Source: Arthrobotrys musiformis
Taxonomy: Eukaryota > Ascomycota > Orbiliomycetes > Orbiliales > Orbiliaceae
Assembly (NCBI GenBank): GCA_036971715.1
Contig: JAVHJL010000002.1
Location: forward strand, 1,830,501-1,894,500
Length of the DNA: 64,000 bases
Direction of reading: 5' to 3'
Shown here: positions 36,623 through 47,428 of the stretch, piece by piece
How the letters are laid out: each line of letters opens with the position of its first letter
Numbering within the stretch: position 1 is the stretch's first letter
Position numbers and translations under genes: made by a program
The notes under the pieces: generated by a model
Seen by the model: only the letters and a program-made list of their open reading frames with translations
Told to the model about the DNA's origin: nothing
Database searches by the model: none

Positions 36623-38702
36623 TCAAAACCACGCCCCTTTAACTATCCTCCCATCAAAAGCAACCCCATCGACCCTGTAGATAGCACCATCGCCTCCAGT
36701 ACCAGTGTCCACGTTAGAGATGAAACCCAAGCTGTATGAAACTCCTAGAAGCTCCCCAAGCCCTTTGTAGACCAAAAAGTATGCGAATTCCCCGGTGACT
36801 CGACTTTTGACTCCAAGTTGTGAAGAAGCTTCCCCGGTCGAGAATCCAGAGTAGTTCAATTCCCAATTCAACTGCCGCTTCCCACTCGCCAAAATGGACG
36901 ATGAAATCTTGCTGATTCCAGGAAGTTTTTGTTCTGGGTGCCCGGATAAGCATATATGCCCCAAGCGAAGGACGGCCGTCTCTGCCTCCGCAGGCGCCTC
37001 CGCATGTATATGGACAATCCCCAACTCTACCACTTTAGTCCCAAATATCTCTTCATCAGTTTTTCCCACATCCAAGGTTACAGTCTTGATACCCCAGCCG
37101 TCTTGCACTGGTAGTCCAACTTCATGACGCTCGGTCACCCCATTGAACCTTTTCAAAATGAAATAAACCGCTACTCTACCCTTTTGCGTCGCATCCAAAA
37201 TGTATGAAAATGAGAAGCGCAAATCCTTTTTGTACTTCATATTGAGCTGGTACAGTTTACAAGAAGATGTTTTCGCATCCACCCCCGCTGCCGTCTTGTG
37301 AACAATCTGAAGCGAATGCCCTCCGTTATAAGCAATCTGGCTGTCGAGTTTCCACACCAAGCGGTCTGTATCCCCAGGATAGAAAGATGGTAGGACACTC
37401 TGGGCCCCAACGTGAACCCAAGGTCTTGCTGATATTTCCCTCCCACTCTGGAACCACTTCTTACCATACCCCCTATTAAAATCCGTATAAAGGAAGTCTT
37501 CGGTCCCAGCTTCCCAGACCGGCGCAAACTCAGCAACTGGTCTGCAAATAAGTTCTGCATCAGCTGCTCCACCATTAATCCAAAACTTCCGGTTCCTCTC
37601 TTCGAAGTTCAAGCCGTCGAAATTCTCAAATACCCAACCAGGAGCGAATATTGCTGCCGAAAGCCCCGCTGGCCGGATGACGGAGAGGGCGGTACCGGTA
37701 CCCCAACCGCCGCCACCGAAGGTACCACGGCCGAAGACGTCGATGCCCATGTATACATCGTAGTTTCTATGCATTGATTTAGAGATTGCAGCGGTAGCTA
37801 GCAGCTGTGTTAGGGGATTCCATCGGTAGTTGGTGAACAGAGCCGATGAGACATCGAAAAACGGGGCATTCAACGGCGATAATCCGTTGACGTATACGAC
37901 TCTATTGTAGATTGTTAGAGAATCATACCTATATATCACACATTCAGTAAATCAGTAACCTCAGTGACATAGGTAATGACAACTAGTGTAAGACCGAGAG
38001 AAAACGAACCAAACAATCTCACTCCCTTTCACTCTTTTATCAGATGCTTTCCTCAGCTCTTCAATGAAGTTAAGCGTGGTCCCCAGATTAAATGTTGTGT
38101 CCGGAAAGTGCTCCTCGAAGTTCAAAAGCCATCCATCAAAGCCATAATACTCTGCTAACCCGGCCAATTGTTCCACGAATATAAATTTCCCTTTGGCATC
38201 CCGTTCCAGTAAATCGCTGAATCCAGTCGTGTTCCCAGGCTCGACAATAAAGGTTCCCAAGATCCGAACACCATTCTTGTGCATGAGGTTTATCCATGGC
38301 GCGGGCGGTCTGCGAGTAGTTTCCAATCAGAATTCCGTGTTGTCTTGTTGTCTATTCTGAGTGGAGCTTACATGGTCACTCGGTGGTGGGAGAAGTAGAC
38401 AAAAGTGGAGACCAGATGAAGGTACTCGAGTGTATACACGGGTTCTTCAGAGAAAATACCCTGGCTGTCTTCGTAAGGTAGATATGCGCCCTAAAGGGCC
38501 CGCTTTAGTGCCTCTTCCCCGGAGTATGAGACATACAAAAGCGTACCTTGAAATCATGGCACACTAGTAGCTTAAACTGGTCTCGCTCCTCGAGGATCTG
38601 GCGCTCTTGAAGTGGTACATTCGCAATATCGGATGCCTCTCCCTCTCTCGAGCTATCCGGTCGCCAATTGCGGACGCTAGCTAGGTCATCAAAGTGCTTC
38701 AT
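36623..38702 (-). CDS. GH85 endo-beta-N-acetylglucosaminidase (cytosolic ENGase)
   Basis: Cleaves the chitobiose core of N-glycans. Exons 38702-38547, 38490-38372, 38309-38010 and 37928-36623 give 626 residues; all phases close. The TIM barrel carries LLVCHDFKG, STFVYFSHHRVTIPP, NGVRILGTFIVE and FDGWLLNFEEHF, where Asn155 and Glu157 form the GH85 catalytic pair; VWYDSLTIYNRVVY and NAPFFDVSSALFTNYRW follow. After the barrel (about residue 350 on) come beta-rich domains of the family. The start ATG at 38702 (MKHFDDLASV) gives no signal peptide, so a cytosolic enzyme acting on free or ER-discharged glycans is likely, as for the eukaryotic cytosolic ENGases. The third intron donor is GTTCGT, slightly off consensus. 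DAM1 lies 172 bases upstream on the same strand. Confidence 0.92.
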
Positions 38703-38874
38703 TGGGGGTATATGATAATGCAAATATGTAAACGCTGAATAGCAAAAGCTGAGGAAATAGAATGTTGGCGTGCAGGAGTTCGTTTGTCGCTGTCGCACAA
38801 GATTTTGGGAAAGGCAGATATAAAGACGTATCCCACGCTGGAAAACCATGGGTCCAAATCCGGCCCTTCCACGT

Positions 38875-39625
38875 TTACCTCGTGGCATATCGTGACCCTC
38901 GTGAACCACCTCTCGCTATGCCACTACCTCTTCCACCCTTTCCTGTACCACCTCTACCACCTCCACGTGTGGTACCTGGAATACCCCCTCTCCCTCTGCG
39001 ATTCGGCGTCTTTGGATCCCTCGATGCAGTGGGCGTGACGGGCTGATCCACGAAAGTATCGTTGGTCCTATATAGCCCATTAGTTATATCCGTTTAAAAC
39101 ATTAAATGAACCGTGAAAGTAATATCCCATACATAAACGTCGTCTCTGCATCATGGTCTGCCCTGGGAGCTGGTTGTAAGGCAGCCAGTCGTTCTATTTT
39201 CGTATCTCCGTCAGCAATCATTCAACCACTTCCTAGATAGACCCTCCAGAAAACCCACCAGCTTCCCTCGCCGCCTCTTCCTCCCTTTTGAACGACTGCG
39301 GTAACGGTGCCTCTGGGAAATCGACACAGAAAGCATTCATCTCCATCCCATATATCATAGCGCTGAAGCTCTCATTGAACCTGTTGATGTTCTCGTGGAT
39401 CTGCTGCAGCTGCAGCAAGTTATCGTGGAGGATATTGAGCCCATCTTCAAGCTCTGCGAAGAAAGGCGTTATGCTTTCAATTGGTGTGAAGGTAACATTG
39501 GAATCGCGGAAACGATTTACAGAGTCGCGTGAGCGTGAGGATTCGCGAAGCGGTGTCGTTGGCCGGTGGACCTCGCGACCACGGGATGAGGGTCTAGAGT
39601 TGGACTGTGGAGCTGATCCTGACAT
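38875..39625 (-). CDS. DAM1: DASH/Dam1 complex subunit Dam1
   Basis: Microtubule-binding subunit of the fungal outer-kinetochore DASH ring. Exons 39625-39259, 39193-39133 and 39067-38875 give 206 residues. The conserved core is in exon 1: FAELEDGLNILHDNLLQLQQIH, then NRFNESFSAMIYGMEMNAFCVDFPEAP, a signature of the Dam1 family. Exon 1 read alone runs to an early stop; the correct donor (GTGGGT at 39258) and the AATAG acceptor with a CTGAC branch point restore the frame as REAERLAALQPAPRADHDAETTFM, followed by TNDTFVDQP, also family-typical. The 40-residue C-terminus is arginine/glycine-rich (NRRGRGG, TRGGGRGG, KGGRGSG), probably the basic microtubule-binding tail. A Ser/Arg-rich N-terminus (SRSRDSVNRF) may hold Aurora-type phosphosites (inference). 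Confidence 0.9.
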
Positions 39626-39983
39626 CTTCACTGTCGATAAGTGCTTAAGCTTGGGTAAAGATCCAGGGAGCTATCGGCCTAATCTGTGTATTTCAAGGAA
39701 GCTAACTTGGGTTTCCGTTCAAAGAAAAGTGATTTGCAGGGATGGAATACTGGGAATCGAAAGAGCTCGAGAGCTTGTTATTGTTATCAGAATTATATCA
39801 TTCGCTGTTGGAAGTTGCACCAACGCTACGAAACAACACAGAAACAAGTGCCTAGAAACGGACGACATGCCGACACGAGTATGTAAAAAAAAAGGAATCC
39901 TCTGAAAGCTCACGGATGGCATTGCGGACAATGAAAAGTAAATAAACACAGGCAGAAATAGCGATGTTGTCAGTCTTTTCGTA
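39626..39983. other. Intergenic OTU1-DAM1
   Basis: About 360 bases between the OTU1 stop and the DAM1 start, same strand. An A9 run lies near 39888. Nothing else is seen. Confidence 0.5.
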
Positions 39984-41397
39984 CTAATCCGCGGAGTTAT
40001 ACTCCGCGAAATTCCAGTGTCCAGTCGCAGCACCGTGCTCCTGGGCTTGCTTTGTCCCAGTTAGCCCTGTCCCGCAATCGTCGCATCTGATAGAGAAAGT
40101 GCTCAGATTGGTGGCATAGTTTCGGCTCTTTAAGATACGACATAGCTTCTCTGCAGCACCTAGAATCATGGTTGTGTTGGATTTCTCAAAGACCGTGGCT
40201 ATATCCCCCAAAGGTCAGATATCTGAGGCTACGAGGCATGAATAGTAAACAAGGGTGTAAGAATACGTACTGTCATCGTCAGGGTCGTTAGTTGCCTGGG
40301 TGAGGGCGACACAGTCATAATGAATGCCAGAGTAGATTACAATGGCAAATGTTGGCTGTCCTTCGTTATAGGTTACGACACTACCATCATCGACAGATAT
40401 CGAGTATATCTACATAGATCATTAGCTCCCTTAACAGTGAAATGCCTAGATATCCTCGTTCAGCCTACCGTGGTGGCGAAATACTCCGATAAGATCGTAA
40501 GATCAATATAGCCTCCCCAGATATTCGGGTCTGCTATCTTCTCACAATACTTGTCTCTTGAGGTGCCTAGAAATGAGATACGGTTAGTAAGTCGGCTAGA
40601 AACAAAAAAAGAGCCAGTTCCAATGAATCTCACCAAGAACAACCTTAGTAAATCTTTGATCCGCCTCTGGGAGGTCGGCATCTGCTTGGATTACCGAGGC
40701 CACGACCCCTCTAAGCTCGGTCATCATATCTAAACCTCTAGCACAAACGTAATTGACGGCGCGGAACATGCACGAGTTATCATCTTCCATTACACGCATA
40801 GTGCAACTCCAACCGGGCATACCCTCCACTTGAACGATTGGTTCCTGTCCCTTGAAAGATTTTGAGGCTTTGGAGGCTGATGAGGAGCCACTAGGACCGA
40901 ACCAATTTTTGAATGGATTTGGAGGGTCATTTGGGAAGGACAAATCCCGTTCATGCTGGTTGAGCAAGGTGCCTTGACTGTTGCTGAGAGGGCCACTGCT
41001 CGGCCCTATTGAAGTCTTTACAACACTAGGCGCTGTACTCAAAGGTGCTTCTGATTCCGACACGATCAACTGTTCGCCGTTCACAGTGACAGGGAGGTCG
41101 ATGAGGAGCATTCCCCGATCGTATGAATGGAGCTCGAGAGGTTTAGGAGGAAAGCCATGCTTGACTATATAAAAAAGAGATTTCCATGTTAGTCTATCGT
41201 AGACTTTGTACACTTGCGCACTTGTAACATGAGGCAAGAACGCCTTCGTCCGTGCTACACGGCCGGTGTTACGTACTTGCAATGCCACCCTTTATCGAAG
41301 ACTTCTCGCGAATCGCATCTAGAAGGGTGCCAACGTTCGCGACATCTTCGAGAGTGATGGTATGGACACCATTCGGGGCTCTGATCCTAACTCGCAT
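39984..41397 (-). CDS. OTU1: Ubiquitin thioesterase OTU1 (YOD1 homologue)
   Basis: Deubiquitinating cysteine protease that works with Cdc48/p97. Exons 41397-41277, 41164-40634, 40566-40469, 40409-40271 and 40198-39984 give 367 residues. The UBX-like N-terminus starts MRVRIRAPNGVHTITL, with IKHGFPPKPL, the loop that docks on Cdc48. A Ser/Pro/Gly linker (about 85-145) is followed by the OTU domain: MEDDNSCMFRAVNYV with catalytic Cys172, DRVADLPEADQRFTKVVLG-type helix and GTSRDKYCEKI, WGGYIDLTILSEYF, and YSGIHYD with His280. A C2H2-type zinc finger (RCDDCGTGLTGTKQAQEHG, then ATGH) ends the protein, as in yeast Otu1 and human YOD1. All catalytic residues are present. Confidence 0.95.
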
Positions 41398-42130
41398 GGT
41401 GGGATTGTGGTTTGCTGCAACGTGGGGCAGCGGCTCAAACAGAGCTAATCGTGCGCTTTTGGACCGGGGCAGGCTGATCCAAGGCCCTTGCTTCCAGGCG
41501 TGATCAAACCAAGTTTAAGGCAATGATTGCGAACCAACTGAATGATGTGATTCGGCCTGACTCGAGTTATCGTCAATGAAACTGCTGTCGAGACCGGTGA
41601 TGAAGCCGACCGATTCGGGTGAAATGATGTAGATGTAATTGGAGATGGAGATGAAGAACGAAACTGAGCTTTTATCAAGAATGGAAATGGCGTTGATGCA
41701 GATTAAATATATTTATAAGATGGCGTGGATGCTTCTCAAAGGTTCCGATGAACGCTGTTTAGTATTTCCTTCAGTCGAGGCAAGACAGCCGACTGGGTCA
41801 GCTGTTCCCGCTACCACCTCTGCACTCCCCACCATCCTCATCCTCATCCTCATCACCACCACCATCGCCACCTACTGCTATCACAACTACCACTATCGCT
41901 AATACCATTGCCGGCTACCCACAAGGGTTCTTTTCTCAGCGGACTTTGGTGATCTAGCTGTGCTAAATAACATCCGTTGACCGCGACTTTGTGATTCATG
42001 CCAGCGAATACCAACCCCACGACGCGTATCTACGACGTACCCTGACTGGGAGTCTCTCGATCCGGCTTCAACCTCCCTTCTCGATCTAGGAATCCCGATT
42101 CCTACTCACCCGACTTCTCTGCTTCATAAG
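41398..42130. promoter_or_regulatory. Divergent promoter region OTU1 / 42131 gene
   Basis: The 733 bases between divergent start codons. It contains a CATCCT/CATCAC-type microsatellite at about 41829-41873 on the plus strand. Promoter role is inferred from layout. Confidence 0.5.
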
Positions 42131-43501
42131 ATGAGCATGAACATCTTCAGCGGCCGGTTCCGTCCAAAACCTCTTCCAGGAACCGCCTTGTACTCGGCCA
42201 TGACCAACAAATCCGGTCCTGCCCTTCTCTATCATGACCAATCCGGAAACCTCTTCACCGAAGAAACCTTCACAACTGCTTCTGCCGCCTTGTCTTTATT
42301 CGACAAACCCGACTTTGCCGAGAGACAGAGCCTATTCCTAAAATACCGCCGGACGAATCCTCATAAACAAGAAAAGACCCTCTTCAACCTCTGCCGTATG
42401 GTTCTTCTGCAACATATCGAATCTCTAACTCCGGACGTGCTTATCGACCTTCCATGGCACTACGGGAAGATAATATGGGACGACGTAGTTCACGCTACTG
42501 CAGACTCGTACACGATATTCCGTAACTTTTGCGAGGTATACGGCCATGAACCGGACTTTCATCCTGGCAATCGAGAATTATGCGATCCGAGCACTGTTGT
42601 TCCAACATCACGACATTTGAAAATCCCAATGTCACAGAGCAAACCTTGGATTCCGCACTATATCCCCTATCTGGCATCGCCTTCGGCAGCATGGCTTGTA
42701 AACCTCACGATAAAAGGTGGATTCGACATCTGGGAACTGACGGAACTCAATGGTCTGCGAAACCTAGTCTCCCTAACTTTGGAATTCCCTTCTGCGAGTA
42801 ATAGTAGCAATACTCTCAGCAGGGTCTTCAAAAGCTGGGTGACAAATAAAGCTAGCTTTGAGAACCTACGTGTCCTAAGATTGGCGAATATTTGGGATAC
42901 GGTGGTTTCCGGCGATGCAAAAGTCTTGGCCAATCTGGAAGGATTATCAGCCTTGAGGGTAATCGAATTGAGGATCGTAGATCGGTACATAAGAGTACCG
43001 ATATTCAGATGCGAATACCTGGCAAAGAAGGATTTTGGAATAGGACAGAAGACTGGCTGGACGGTATTTTGTGGAGACACGGCATGTCCGGGATGCCTGA
43101 CTACACTGCGGCAAAGCCCAGAGTTGGCGGATTCTGCCCTTGTAAATGTATCCTGGGCCGGCTCCTATGTTTATAAGAGGATGCATAAAGTCGCTGAACG
43201 GATCATTTTAAAAGAGACGATAGCAAGCGGGAAGAAAAGTGTGATACTAAATGTTTCACCAACTCCAGATGCTGAAAAGCTAAATGGGTGGGTATACTTT
43301 CATAGAAAAGAGCCAGGTAGCCATCGCATAGATGCAGTTCCTGAACCTAAGGGGGAGAAGAAACGACCGCTATCCGAAGTTGACCCGCAGGACGAAGAGA
43401 ACCTAAGCACCCCGTCTAAACGGAAAAGCGTGAACAAGGCTTATAAAGCCAAAGCGAGTAAAAGGCGAGACATAGGCTCACTTCTCAGCTCATTCAACTA
43501 A
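42131..43501 (+). CDS. Unrecognised 456-residue protein, F-box/LRR-like features
   Basis: Single exon from the first ATG after in-frame stops (MSMNIFSGRF). The N-terminal third includes LFNLCRMVLLQHIESLTPDVLIDLPWH, which loosely resembles an F-box-like helix pair followed by LPW. The middle has several leucine-rich units (LVNLTIKGGF, LRNLVSLTLEF, FENLRVLRLANIWD, LSALRVIELRIVD) spaced like irregular leucine-rich repeats, suggesting a solenoid used for binding. A Cys cluster (FCGDTACPGC) follows. The C-terminus is basic and disordered (KGEKKRPLSEVDP, PSKRKSVNKAYKAKASKRRD), ending IGSLLSSFN, with probable nuclear localisation signals. No enzymatic motif is visible. An F-box/LRR substrate receptor is one possibility; confidence in function is low, but the gene itself is convincing. 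Confidence 0.75.
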   Translation: MSMNIFSGRFRPKPLPGTALYSAMTNKSGPALLYHDQSGNLFTEETFTTASAALSLFDKPDFAERQSLFLKYRRTNPHKQEKTLFNLCRMVLLQHIESLTPDVLIDLPWHYGKIIWDDVVHATADSYTIFRNFCEVYGHEPDFHPGNRELCDPSTVVPTSRHLKIPMSQSKPWIPHYIPYLASPSAAWLVNLTIKGGFDIWELTELNGLRNLVSLTLEFPSASNSSNTLSRVFKSWVTNKASFENLRVLRLANIWDTVVSGDAKVLANLEGLSALRVIELRIVDRYIRVPIFRCEYLAKKDFGIGQKTGWTVFCGDTACPGCLTTLRQSPELADSALVNVSWAGSYVYKRMHKVAERIILKETIASGKKSVILNVSPTPDAEKLNGWVYFHRKEPGSHRIDAVPEPKGEKKRPLSEVDPQDEENLSTPSKRKSVNKAYKAKASKRRDIGSLLSSFN

Positions 43502-43871
43502 GCACAGTAGTTCCGCGATATAATAAGTAATAATAATAATATTGTTAAGCTAGTTATAGAAGCTAGAATATCCACAAAACATGACGCCACCCGAATACTC
43601 GGGATTTTTTAGTCCTCCGTGCAATCAATATACATAAAGCTCGACGCTCTTTTATTACTCCACCGATTCTTTCCGCTAAGTTTTATCAACGATTCTTTGA
43701 GCGTTCTGCGTTCGCGATCGAGCCAAACAGTAATACAGTCGTACAAATGTTATTTACCGGCCAAATCCCTCATTTTTAGGTCCCAGTAAACAAGAATCAA
43801 ACGTGAAATCCAACTCATAGACGATGCATGACGCCACATACCGTGGGCGCTTCCCTAACCCTGCCGTAGCT
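43502..43871. other. Intergenic, convergent 3' ends
   Basis: About 370 AT-rich bases between two convergent genes, including an AATAATAAT run near 43526-43540. No gene seen. Confidence 0.5.
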
Positions 43872-46309
43872 TTAATCAAGCTCTTCCGTTAATGTCTCCT
43901 CCAATCCAGGCGACTCCCTCAAGTACCTCTGATTCCTTTCGGCAGCGGATCTGTCATATCTCACCCGCTTATTCGGGTGCTCGCTAGCATCGCTAGTATT
44001 CCTAGATGAGGGACTCCGTGCAGCCATCGGCTGAGGCGTCAGTGATGGCTCCTTGTCATGTACATGCGGCTCCTCCTCTTCGAGATCATCGCCGATGACC
44101 GTAGAAGTTTCGAGATCTCCTTGGAAGTTCTTGCGCTGGCGGGCCATATCTGGTGAATCATAAAGCGAGAGGGCTCCCATCGTGCCGAGTACACCTTCCG
44201 CATTCCACAAATTCTCGGAGACACCGTCAATTCTATATTTGATGTTAGTAATTGTGGCTTTGAACATTGGGATGATAGCCGTTTACCTCGCAGCAGCTCC
44301 TTCCTTGATTTTTGTGAATCGGCCTGCGGTTTGGCCTTGAAGCTTCATCCAAGCGAAGCGGCATCCGGCCAAAACGAACACGAAGCCAGGGAATCCAGTC
44401 TATACACACCCAAAGTTAGCAAAAAATACCTTTGCCAAGTATGATCGATTTTAGTAGATCTTACATGCTCAATATGCTTCTGCATTTCCGCCGCGAGCCA
44501 GTCTTGGTGAGGCCTTTGACGAAGCTCCATACCAGCAAAGAACAAAATCGGCATCATAAAGGCCGTCGATTCAAACCCTAGCGACGCAAAGATACGAAGG
44601 ACACCATGGACATATGCTCCAATCTTCGGATCGGCGATAGGGACGTCTGGATACTTGACACGGTAAGTCTGCAACCGCAAACAATAGTGCCAAGCATCCG
44701 CCAAAGCGATCGAAAAGTGGGGGTATTTTCTCGGGATGATAACGTGAATATCGGTTCGGTTGATATCCTCATCTTCGCCTTCAGGGCCGGTCCATACATT
44801 GTCCTCCGAAGGTCCAAATCGTTCGGGGAGGTCGGCTTCCCAATCGTCCATCATCTTCTCCAAACGGCCAACTTTTCGGCAAATACTTTCCTGGAGTCTG
44901 ATTTTCTTCTCGAGGAAAACGGGGTCCGCGTCGTCTCCTTTGGATTGGATCCATAAATCTCTTCGTTTTCTGATAGCCCAGTTCTTAACATATGTCAATC
45001 TCGAATTGATGATGGTGCTCTTAGAGAGTGCGGCATCTGCAATAAGAAGCGTAGGGGCCTCGTGGTCGATTGGAAGTCTAGCCATAGGGTCGATAACCCA
45101 CCAGTCCTATACCTCCATGTTAGCATACGCAAGTAAAACTGGTGGTTTAGGATATCATTAATTCGTACCGGTGTTAAGAAGCAGGGATTTCCCGTAACGG
45201 ATGAAGTTCCGATATCAAGACGCCTGAAGACTGCATACAAAGCACGTCCTACCGGCGTCATATGAGCCTCCTTTCCTCGTGCAACAATCATATCCCTAGC
45301 TCCAAGCATGTGAACACCCATCTTCATATTCTCACCAGACCATAACTCAAACAAGCCCATCAGTATAGCCGTAGCCAACGGTGCATAAGAAGTCATAGAT
45401 TCCTGTTCTGCAAGTGCCCTGCCGTGTGCCATAAGAGCCCGGTGGTAATGCGTGGGAGCCTCGACCATGAGATATCTTTGGTCATTATCCCGCAACCCAA
45501 CCTGTAAAGCCGCGAACGCAAGCATAGCCTCCATAAGGGCAGGAGACTCCTGGGCCATAGCAGGTATATATTTTGACCATAAATTTATATACGACGGCGA
45601 AGTATATTGTAATCGAGGAGCCGTAACCGCAAGGTAAGCTTGCAGGAGATAATGATCGCCGGGTTTCTTCAAGCTCGGTGGTTTCGCGGGAGCAATGATC
45701 CGGGTGGTAGGACTAAACCCCCTCAAGGGCATCTGGATCTCCTCCAGGATATCCGGAGGAAAGTGTGGTAGACATGTCGTAAATTCCGACGAACCATCGT
45801 ATGTCTGGAAAGGCGCACCGGCCTTGTAATCAAGTGGCGATTTTAGAACAGGAGGGTCCGCGACTTGGAAGTGGCTGTCCGCTAATACAACAGCAGTGTC
45901 CAGGGCATCGTCTGACTCCGGAGAATCTACATCGTCGCCGGAACTGGATTCAGACTGGTTGGCCTGGTCCTGCATCTGCGACAGCAGGTAGGCCTTGAAT
46001 TGTTCTTTTCGCTCATCGCTCAGTAGCTCCTCGGAGTCGTCGTCCCCCTGCACAATAATAAAAACAATCCCAAGTTAGATTTAATTTACTCGAAACAGAA
46101 AAGGAGAAAAAACAAGATACACGGAATAGGTAGCATACCGAGGCCTTTCTCTTCCGGCTCTTGCGGGGCCCATTGATTGCTTCGTTCCGCTTGACGAGCT
46201 CCTGCAATATCTGCTCCACATTGACTACATTGGAGAACGTCAGCGCGTTGTCGTCAAGGAATCCATACAAAGATGCAACATCCGCAGCTGATATGTTCCC
46301 AGGAACCAT
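43872..46309 (-). CDS. Fungal_trans_2-type regulator without visible zinc cluster
   Basis: Exons 46309-46139, 46047-45169, 45106-44465, 44399-44287 and 44232-43872 give 721 residues. The large central part (about 170-560) is the all-helical regulatory domain of fungal transcription factors: HYLLQAYLAVTAPRLQ, SPALMEAMLAFAALQVG, HYHRALMAHGRAL, AILMGLFELWSGE, GARDMIVARG and FRRLDIGTSSVTGNPCFLTPDWW. The C-terminus is acidic then basic and disordered (EEEEPHVHDKEP, HPNKRVRYDR). The N-terminus has PRKSRKRKAS, a nuclear-localisation-like basic patch, but no six-cysteine Zn2Cys6 cluster in any frame of the first exon. It may be a regulator that acts without its own DNA-binding domain, or the true first exon lies further upstream. 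Target genes unknown. Confidence 0.8.
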
Positions 46310-47097
46310 CTTCGAATTCAACCATGAAAAAGCAGGGAACAGACAGGCAAAGCAAGGAACAATGAACGAATAATGACGACAGGATCCCTCGGGAAGTTTC
46401 AGGGAAAACGGTGTTAGTACGAACGATACCACTTTTATAACAAAAGGTTATAAAAGTCCCGTATCAGAATAAGAAAGGAAAAAGGAACCCACATCGAAGC
46501 TGGTACAGGTGCACCTGGTATCGGGACATGCATGGTTTAGCCATGGGAATTGGAAAAGGGCGATATGCCTCAACCTCGACTTTACAGCCTCGGATCATCT
46601 CCACGATATCGAAAACGCAGGTGTGCAGGTGCTAATACTAAGTTGAGAGAAAGGCATCGCGAGACCTCAATCTTAACTCACGCTGACATGACGCGCGATG
46701 TGTGTAAGGGAAGCTTCAGGTGATTCTTAATTCTTTGAGAATTGGGGGAAGAGATAGGCCACCACCACGACGGCTGGCGACAAGAATAACCAGGCTTCCA
46801 ATTTAATGGAACCAAGCCCACGAAGACTCCACAGCGGCATGAAAGAATGGCTGAGAATCTGGCATATAACGGCACATCTGCTACATGCACATCTACGACG
46901 GCAGCGAAGTGTCCGCTGAATTTCGGATGGCATTTCCAAAACCGAAGGGCTGTGACGGATCAGGGGAATAATACGAAACCCGGCGAATCAGAGGGGCCCC
47001 ACATGAGAAACATTACAAAACAGGCAAATATGAAGGGCGACAAACAGACATAGGGCTTTCGAATTTCCAACGCAGCTAAAGAGAATTGGGAACTTAC
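46310..47097. other. Spacer / unresolved 3' exons of the 47428 gene
   Basis: On the minus strand, two open frames of about 70 codons (46678-46939) overlap here. Either could be a terminal exon of the gene beginning at 47428: a TAG acceptor near 46893 keeps phase with its donor. Neither has recognisable content, so no join is asserted. The rest is promoter of the regulator. Confidence 0.35.
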
Positions 47098-47428
47098 AGA
47101 GTTGGTTTTCAACTTGGCTAACCCGCCTGGGGATTTCAGGTGAGCGTTTCGGAGACCTCATCCCTCGTGCAACAACATTACTGTCGGTGTAGAGTGTCGT
47201 CGCTGACGGTGTGGGCGGGAATCCGAAGTCGGGAGGGGGAGGATGGTACGCCGTCAGTTCTCCAAACGGAATCGACTCGGTTGTTGAACTGCTTGCAGAG
47301 TGATCTAGAGGCGGCACATCATGGGGGTAGTAATAGAGTTGACCGCTTCCATCATCGCTGCTGCCGCTGTAAACGTTATAGTGATATTCGTTCTCGTCGT
47401 ATGTATATCTCTGGTCGGTTGTCGACAT
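47098..47428 (-). CDS. 5' exon of an unresolved Tyr/Pro-rich protein
   Basis: A 331-nt exon starts at ATG 47428 (MSTTDQRYTYDENEYHYNVY), directly after an A-rich leader, and ends at a consensus donor (GTAAGT, 47097-47092) in phase 1. The 110 residues are Tyr-, Ser- and Pro-rich (GQLYYYPHDVPP, YHPPPPDFGFPPTP) and finish SPKRSPEIPRRVSQVENQL. A strong donor in the right phase and non-random composition support a real gene, but the downstream exon(s) could not be fixed. It might instead belong to the adjacent regulator as an upstream exon; the regulator's own ATG exon has no acceptor that clearly supports this. I do not recognise the family. Confidence 0.45.

Noticed and set aside
20178..38702. 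Secondary-metabolite gene cluster
   Set aside because: Only one candidate tailoring oxidoreductase; no polyketide synthase, peptide synthetase, terpene synthase or cluster regulator nearby.
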